A model generated the notes under the pieces. The model was not told where the DNA came from and did no database searches. It saw only the letters and a list, made by a program, of their open reading frames with translations. 64,000 nucleotides of DNA from Rufibacter radiotolerans (lineage in GTDB: Bacteria; Bacteroidota; Bacteroidia; Cytophagales; Hymenobacteraceae): assembly GCF_001078055.1 (NCBI RefSeq), contig NZ_CP010777.1, forward strand, positions 2,502,408 to 2,566,407, read 5' to 3'. A program made the position numbers and the translations under genes. This document shows, in pieces, positions 59,865-64,000 of this stretch. The stretch's first letter is position 1, and every line of letters begins with the position of its first letter.

Positions 59865-61151
59865 TTGCTCCCCTTTATGAGAGAAGTTTACCTTTTCCTG
59901 TTGCTCTTGTTTGGTATAGTTCAAGCGCATGCCCAGGCACCCACTAAAAATTCAAACCTACGGGTATTTGTTGACTGCCAGGCCTATTGTGACCAGGATT
60001 ATCTTAAAAGGGAGATCACGTATGTAGACTATGTGAATGACCGTTTCCAATCTAACGTGTATGTTTTGATCACGTCTCAGCAAACGGGCAGCGGCGGACG
60101 CGAGTACAAGCTGCAGTTCTCAGGGCAAGGCAGGTTTGTGGGGATGACGGACACACTATCGTACATCAGGCCGGCTACTGCCACCGATGATGAAGACCGG
60201 AAACAGGCGATTGAAAAAATAAAACTGGGGTTACTCCCCTTCCTTCTCAAAACCGACAAGGCCAAAGACCTGGTCATTACCTTTAAAAGCAGTGAAGAAG
60301 CCGCTGCCACTTCCGCTACTACCTCAGCCGATGATCCCTGGAACTTCTGGGTTTTCAATGTAAACCTGAGGGGCTACTTTAGCGGTGACAAAAACTACTC
60401 CAACAGCAATTTGAACGGAAGCTTTAGCGCCGGCAGGGTGACAGACAAGCTGAAAACCAATTTTTCTATTAGTGCAGACCAGAGTAAGAACCGGTACGGC
60501 GAAGGCGAAAACGAATTTAAGTTCTCTAACCGCCGCTACGACTTCAACAACCTAACCGTCTGGTCCCTCACCGATCACCTCTCCGCGGGCGGTTACCTGA
60601 GTGCCCAGCGCGCCGATTACTCCAATTACGACCTCACCCTGGCCGCCTCGCCGGCTATTGAGTATAATTTCTTCCCGTACAAAGAATCTAATAACAGTTA
60701 TGTAGGCCTCATGTACAAAGCAGGCCCGCGGTACTTTGACTACAAGCAGGAGACCATTTACTTTAAGATGAAGGAATTGCGTTTCCAGCAGACCTTGTCC
60801 CTGGACCTGAGTTTCAACCAGAAATGGGGCCAGATCAGCGGGTCTACTTCCTACAGCCAGTACTTCCATGACTTTTCCAAAGACCGGCTTTCGTTTTCAG
60901 GCTACGCCGATATCCGGATCTTCAAAGGCTTTTCCTTTAACCTGGGCGGGTATTACGCCTACCAGCGGGACCAGCTGAACATCATAAAAGGCGACGTGTC
61001 TGATGAAGACCTGTTCACCAGACGCCGGCAGCTGGACTCTAATTTTGATTTCTTCTTCAACTTCGGGATCAGGTACCGGTTTGGCTCCATCTTCAACAAC
61101 GTGGTCAACCCCCGCTTCCAGGGCGGGGGCGGGTCTTTCTTCTATTTTTAG
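59865..61151 (+). CDS. Unknown outer membrane beta-barrel protein
   Basis: The 428 residues have a signal peptide (LFLLLLFGIVQAHAQ; a start at 59877 is also possible) and an N-terminal domain with two Cys (FVDCQAYCDQDYLKREITYVD) not recognised by me. From about 155 on, aromatic beta-strands alternate with short turns (NVNLRGYFSGDKNYSN..., SGSTSYSQYFHDF...) and the protein ends in Phe-Tyr-Phe, as barrel proteins do. The function is unknown. It convergently faces lutC, with two palindromic repeats between. Confidence 0.72.
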   Translation: MLPFMREVYLFLLLLFGIVQAHAQAPTKNSNLRVFVDCQAYCDQDYLKREITYVDYVNDRFQSNVYVLITSQQTGSGGREYKLQFSGQGRFVGMTDTLSYIRPATATDDEDRKQAIEKIKLGLLPFLLKTDKAKDLVITFKSSEEAAATSATTSADDPWNFWVFNVNLRGYFSGDKNYSNSNLNGSFSAGRVTDKLKTNFSISADQSKNRYGEGENEFKFSNRRYDFNNLTVWSLTDHLSAGGYLSAQRADYSNYDLTLAASPAIEYNFFPYKESNNSYVGLMYKAGPRYFDYKQETIYFKMKELRFQQTLSLDLSFNQKWGQISGSTSYSQYFHDFSKDRLSFSGYADIRIFKGFSFNLGGYYAYQRDQLNIIKGDVSDEDLFTRRRQLDSNFDFFFNFGIRYRFGSIFNNVVNPRFQGGGGSFFYF

Positions 61152-61251
61152 GGGGCATACTAAATGTTTGCACTCCATTTAATCCCGCAGAAAAACGCGC
61201 AGAATCCTCCCTTTAAAAGGTCTTTGTAAAATATTGAGCGAAAGGATTAAG

Positions 61252-61289
61252 GTGTTTTGAGCCTGTTTTAGCCAAAACGGCCCCAAAAT
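61252..61289. repeat. Palindromic repeat copy 17
   Basis: GTGTTTTGAGCCTGTTTT-AGCC-AAAACGGCCCCAAAATAT; arms with several mismatches. Confidence 0.82.
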
Positions 61290-61444
61290 ATCAATCAACT
61301 TCATCGCTTCCGTCCTAAAAAGAGAGTCCATTAAGTGCCATGGTGACTTTGGCCAAGCTGCCAAAACTGCCTTTCATGTCAAAATCAAGGCTACTCTTAA
61401 CAGTAACCTATTTCCTCTCCTAACTGGGAGGGAATAGGAAGTAT

Positions 61445-61494
61445 GCTTTCCGTTTTGGGCCTGTTTTCCAGAAAACAGGCCCAAAACGGAAAGC
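61445..61494. repeat. Palindromic repeat copy 18 (24-bp perfect arms)
   Basis: Arms 61445-61468 and 61471-61494 are exact complements around CA: the family core plus GCTTTCC/GGAAAGC outside. The cleanest statement of the consensus. Confidence 0.96.
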
Positions 61495-61682
61495 CTTCTA
61501 AAAGAGAGACTGTTTTTTGGGGTAGTTACAGGCCCTTCAAAGACCTAAAGATGGCAACAAGCCAATATCCTTTCAGACCCAGTAATTACACTTGAGGTTT
61601 GAGTGGCAAGCCAGGGCCTATCCTTATGAGTTCCTTTTCAGGCGAAGGCGAAACCTTCGGTCAGAAATTAGAAACCCTTGAT

Positions 61683-62270
61683 TTATCCCAGCAAAAATAC
61701 CGTCAAGGTTCTGGGCCCATGAGCACCAAGTACCAGAGATTGTTCAATATCTGCCGTTTTAGATGGTCCGGCGATGAAGACGCCGTAGCCATAGTCAGCG
61801 TTGCCGATTTGGGTATACGCGTCATGCATTAAAGGGAGAATTCCCTCTTTGGGCAAAATAATGGCCAGGTGTTGGCAAATGAAGGGAACCACGCGCACTC
61901 CTAGTAACTCCTCGGTGACCCAGGCGGCGCCGTTTTCGGCTACTCCAAAATGAGCTTTCACAATGGCCAGGTCCACATTCTCCAATTGGTGCCGGTCCTG
62001 ATCCTGCAACAGGGAAGCATCGGCAAAAGAAGCCAATTCTGATACCTTAGAGATGATTCTGTGGGTGGGGCTGAAATCCTGGGACAAAATCTCCCGCACC
62101 TCTTCATAGCTTTTAACCTGGAATACACGGCTCCCGATACTGATGGCCACCTGCGTGAATTTCTCCACCAGATCAGGTGCCTCCAAGTGAAAGGAAGGCA
62201 CTTCCGGCATGGGGGTTAGGGCGGGTTGATTATTCGCTACAGCGGCAAGTATTCGGTCTCTGCTACTCAT
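61683..62270 (-). CDS. lutC: LutC/YkgG-type lactate utilisation protein
   Basis: LUD-domain subunit of the LutABC L-lactate oxidase complex. From ATG 62270 it has 195 residues: SRDRILAAV, an internal HLEAPDLVEKFTQVAISIG segment, VAENGAAWVTEELLGVRVVPFICQHLAIIL and IAGPSKTADIEQSLVLGAHGPRTL, the LUD signature. The ATG overlaps the lutB stop by 8 bp; a frame opening at 62303 would overlap more and shows no conserved residues before SRDR. Confidence 0.93.
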   Translation of the reverse strand: MSSRDRILAAVANNQPALTPMPEVPSFHLEAPDLVEKFTQVAISIGSRVFQVKSYEEVREILSQDFSPTHRIISKVSELASFADASLLQDQDRHQLENVDLAIVKAHFGVAENGAAWVTEELLGVRVVPFICQHLAIILPKEGILPLMHDAYTQIGNADYGYGVFIAGPSKTADIEQSLVLGAHGPRTLTVFLLG

Positions 62271-63648
62271 CTTGGGTGCGGTTTTGGCGGTACCATTCCC
62301 CAAAAGACTGTTTGGGCGGTTGGGGCATTTCGCGCTGTTTGTACCACGGGTTAAAGGAATTACTCACCAAAAACGGAACGGTTTTCAGAAACCATCTCCC
62401 CGCTTTGCCAGATAATTTAAAAGTCTTGGGAGAGGACAGCACCGTGGCCATCGCTTTCATGCTGGCCACTTTCTGCGGGGTCACATAGCCTTCTTTCACC
62501 ACTACCTGCCGCCATTTGTACAACTGGTTATGGATGTCAATCTTGACCGGGCACACGTTGGTACAGGAACCGCACAAGGTAGAGGCAAACGGTAAGTCGG
62601 CGTGCTTCTTCATATCCAGGTTAGGGGCCAGAATAGACCCGATGGGCCCCGCCACTGCACTCTGGTAGCTGTGCCCCCCGCTGCGCCGGTACACCGGGCA
62701 GGTGTTCATACAGGCCCCGCAACGTATGCATTTCAAGGAGTTCCGGAAGTCTTCCCTGCCCAATTGTACGCTACGGCCGTTGTCCACCAGCACTATATGC
62801 ATTTCATGGCCGGGCCTTGGTCTTTTAAAGTGGCTGGAGTAGGTGGTGATAGGCTGGCCGGTGGCGCTTCTGGTCAATAACCGCAGGAAAACGCCCAGGT
62901 GCTCGCGCTTGGGAATCAGTTTTTCTATGCCCATGCTGGCAATGTGCACGTCGGCGAGGTGCACGCCCATGTCGGCGTTGCCTTCATTGGTGCAGACTAC
63001 AAACTCGCCGGTCTCGGCAATGGCAAAGTTCACCCCGGTTAAGGCCGCGCGGCGGGTCAGGAAGGTTTCCCGTAGGTGCTGGCGCGCCGTCTCGGTAAGG
63101 ACCTGCGGGTCAGACATGCCGGCCTCAGTGCCCAGGTGTTTATGGAAAATATCGCCTATCTCCTCCTTTTTCAGGTGGATGCAGGGCAGCACAATATGGC
63201 TGGGAGGCTCTTTGGCCAGCTGTACAATGCGTTCGCCCAAATCTGAATCAATGACCTCCACGCCGTGCTCCTCCAGATAGTCGTTTAGGTGACATTCCTC
63301 CGTGAGCATAGACTTGCTTTTGACCATGCGGTCTACGCCGTGTTTCTGGAGAATGGAATGCACAATCTTGTTATGCTCCAGGGCGTCTGCTGCCCAGTGC
63401 ACCATCACGCCATTCGCCTGGGCCTGGGCTTCAAATTGGGTTAGGTACTGGCTTAGGTTAGAAAGGGTATGGAATTTGATTTCCGAGGCCGTTTCCCGCA
63501 GTTGTTCCCAATCAGGAATGGCAAAGGCGGCCCGGTCGCGTTTTTCTCTTATAAACCAGAGCGTCTTGTCGTGCCAGTCTACGCGGGGTTCGTCCTGGTT
63601 GAACACATCGGCTAAAGCCGAATGGTCTTTAGTAGTTCCTTCTTTCAT
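62263..63648 (-). CDS. lutB: LutB-type lactate utilisation iron-sulfur protein
   Basis: Iron-sulfur subunit of the LutABC complex that converts L-lactate to pyruvate. From ATG 63648 it has 461 residues: a LUD domain with VHWAADALEHNKIV and LLTEECHLNDYLEEHG, and two ferredoxin-type motifs, CIRCGACMNTCPVYRR and CGSCTNVCPVKIDI, before a helical C-terminus. The ATG is fused with the lutA stop (ATGA). A frame to 63741 would lie wholly within lutA. Confidence 0.95.
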   Translation of the reverse strand: MKEGTTKDHSALADVFNQDEPRVDWHDKTLWFIREKRDRAAFAIPDWEQLRETASEIKFHTLSNLSQYLTQFEAQAQANGVMVHWAADALEHNKIVHSILQKHGVDRMVKSKSMLTEECHLNDYLEEHGVEVIDSDLGERIVQLAKEPPSHIVLPCIHLKKEEIGDIFHKHLGTEAGMSDPQVLTETARQHLRETFLTRRAALTGVNFAIAETGEFVVCTNEGNADMGVHLADVHIASMGIEKLIPKREHLGVFLRLLTRSATGQPITTYSSHFKRPRPGHEMHIVLVDNGRSVQLGREDFRNSLKCIRCGACMNTCPVYRRSGGHSYQSAVAGPIGSILAPNLDMKKHADLPFASTLCGSCTNVCPVKIDIHNQLYKWRQVVVKEGYVTPQKVASMKAMATVLSSPKTFKLSGKAGRWFLKTVPFLVSNSFNPWYKQREMPQPPKQSFGEWYRQNRTQDE

Positions 63649-64000
63649 GCGGGCACCTGCGCATTTAAAATCTCGGCAATGTGCATCACCTTCACAGGGC
63701 TTTTCTGTCTTCTCAAGATTCCCTCCATGTGCATCAGGCAACTCATGTCGGCGCCAGTGATAATTTCTGCGTTATTTCGTAGATGATCGGTGACGCGGTC
63801 TTTGCCCATTTTCACCGACACCGCCTCTTCGGTCACGCAGAAGGTGCCACCAAAGCCGCAGCACTCGTCTTTTCTGGTGAGAGCAATTAGTTCCAGATCC
63901 TGCACCATGTTGAGCAGCTTTTCGGGTTTGGAAAACGCCGGAGCCACCAGCTCAGACATCTGGGCCAGGCCCAACCCACGTTGGCCATGGCAGCTTTGGT
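63645..64000 (-). CDS. lutA: LutA-type (Fe-S)-binding lactate utilisation protein, 5' end outside window
   Basis: The visible C-terminal part (118 residues) has the cysteine-rich CCG domain: SCHGQRGLGLAQMSEL at the window edge, then DECCGFGGTFCVTE and GADMSCLMHMEGILRRQ. This is the heterodisulfide-reductase-like subunit of LutABC. The frame continues past 64000, so the start is not seen. TGA overlaps the lutB ATG. Confidence 0.93.
   Translation of the reverse strand, partial: QSCHGQRGLGLAQMSELVAPAFSKPEKLLNMVQDLELIALTRKDECCGFGGTFCVTEEAVSVKMGKDRVTDHLRNNAEIITGADMSCLMHMEGILRRQKSPVKVMHIAEILNAQVPA

Larger units (their letters stand above)
61152..61682. other. Convergent intergenic region with two palindromic repeats
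   Basis: Between the outer membrane protein and lutC lie repeat copies 17 (61252-61289) and 18 (61445-61494), 155 bp apart. I see no gene. The DNA after 61500 shows nothing recognisable. Confidence 0.65.

Noticed and set aside
1..64000. CRISPR arrays, insertion sequences, prophage genes, rRNA
   Set aside because: No regularly spaced repeats with unique spacers, no transposase or phage genes and no rRNA were seen; the palindromic repeats are too far apart and irregular for CRISPR.

Overview
The window looks like chromosomal DNA of a pigmented, aerobic member of the Bacteroidota, most likely a Cytophagales/Hymenobacteraceae relative (Rufibacter, Nibribacter or Pontibacter-like; the genus is an inference). 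The signs are Bacteroidota-type promoters (TTG, about 19-20 bp, TAnnTTTG), a protein with a gliding-motility/T9SS type B C-terminal domain, a three-gene Sdh operon, a ketocarotenoid gene set and the Bacteroidota order of the division and cell-wall cluster.

Layout. 1-12.7 kb: the 5' part of a polyprenyl synthase gene, an alpha/beta hydrolase coupled to folK, a UDP-sugar 4,6-dehydratase, fabD, a large T9SS-exported protein, sdhCAB and a small flavin reductase. 12.8-28.3 kb: a compact dcw operon read leftward (mraZ-rsmH-ftsL-ftsI-murE-mraY-murD-ftsW-murG-murC-ftsQ-ftsA-ftsZ), with many start/stop overlaps, a good promoter and a triplet of GTGGG-type MraZ boxes. Next to that promoter is a tight cluster of DnaA boxes beside AT-rich DNA. 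28.6-34 kb: a HYC_CC_PP-like small protein, a TonB-dependent receptor and a heavy-metal-associated (HMA) protein, probably a metal-handling set, then an M1 metallopeptidase. 34-42 kb: a carotenoid cluster (crtW, ispH, a lycopene cyclase, an unknown protein, crtB, crtI, crtZ) with an ECF sigma factor and a MerR/B12-type, CarH-like photoreceptor regulator. 42-48.5 kb: enoyl-CoA hydratase, comEC, phoH, SAM hydrolase, a small monooxygenase, hscB and tRNA-Leu(CAA). 48.6-50 kb: an AT-rich, gene-poor stretch with one small lipoprotein gene. 50-64 kb: a glutaminase-like exoenzyme, an RND efflux operon, two poorly understood envelope proteins and the lactate-oxidation genes lutC-lutB-lutA (lutA runs off the window).

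The most striking unexplained signal is a family of short palindromic repeats. I found 18 copies of an element near GTTTTGGGCCTGTTTTC-N2-GAAAACAGGCCCAAAAC. They are scattered over the whole window, mostly just after stop codons, but also in leaders, inside the dcw operon, inside comEC and across the start of crtW. The arms differ between copies but change together, so pairing is kept. Three copies extend into perfect or near-perfect palindromes of about 50-64 bp. I do not recognise this as a named family.

The carotenoid region reads as one functional unit. ispH supplies C5 precursors, crtB makes phytoene, crtI desaturates it, the cyclase makes beta-carotene, and crtW and crtZ add keto and hydroxy groups towards astaxanthin-like pigments. 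The CarH-like protein and the ECF sigma factor are likely light or stress regulators of the set.
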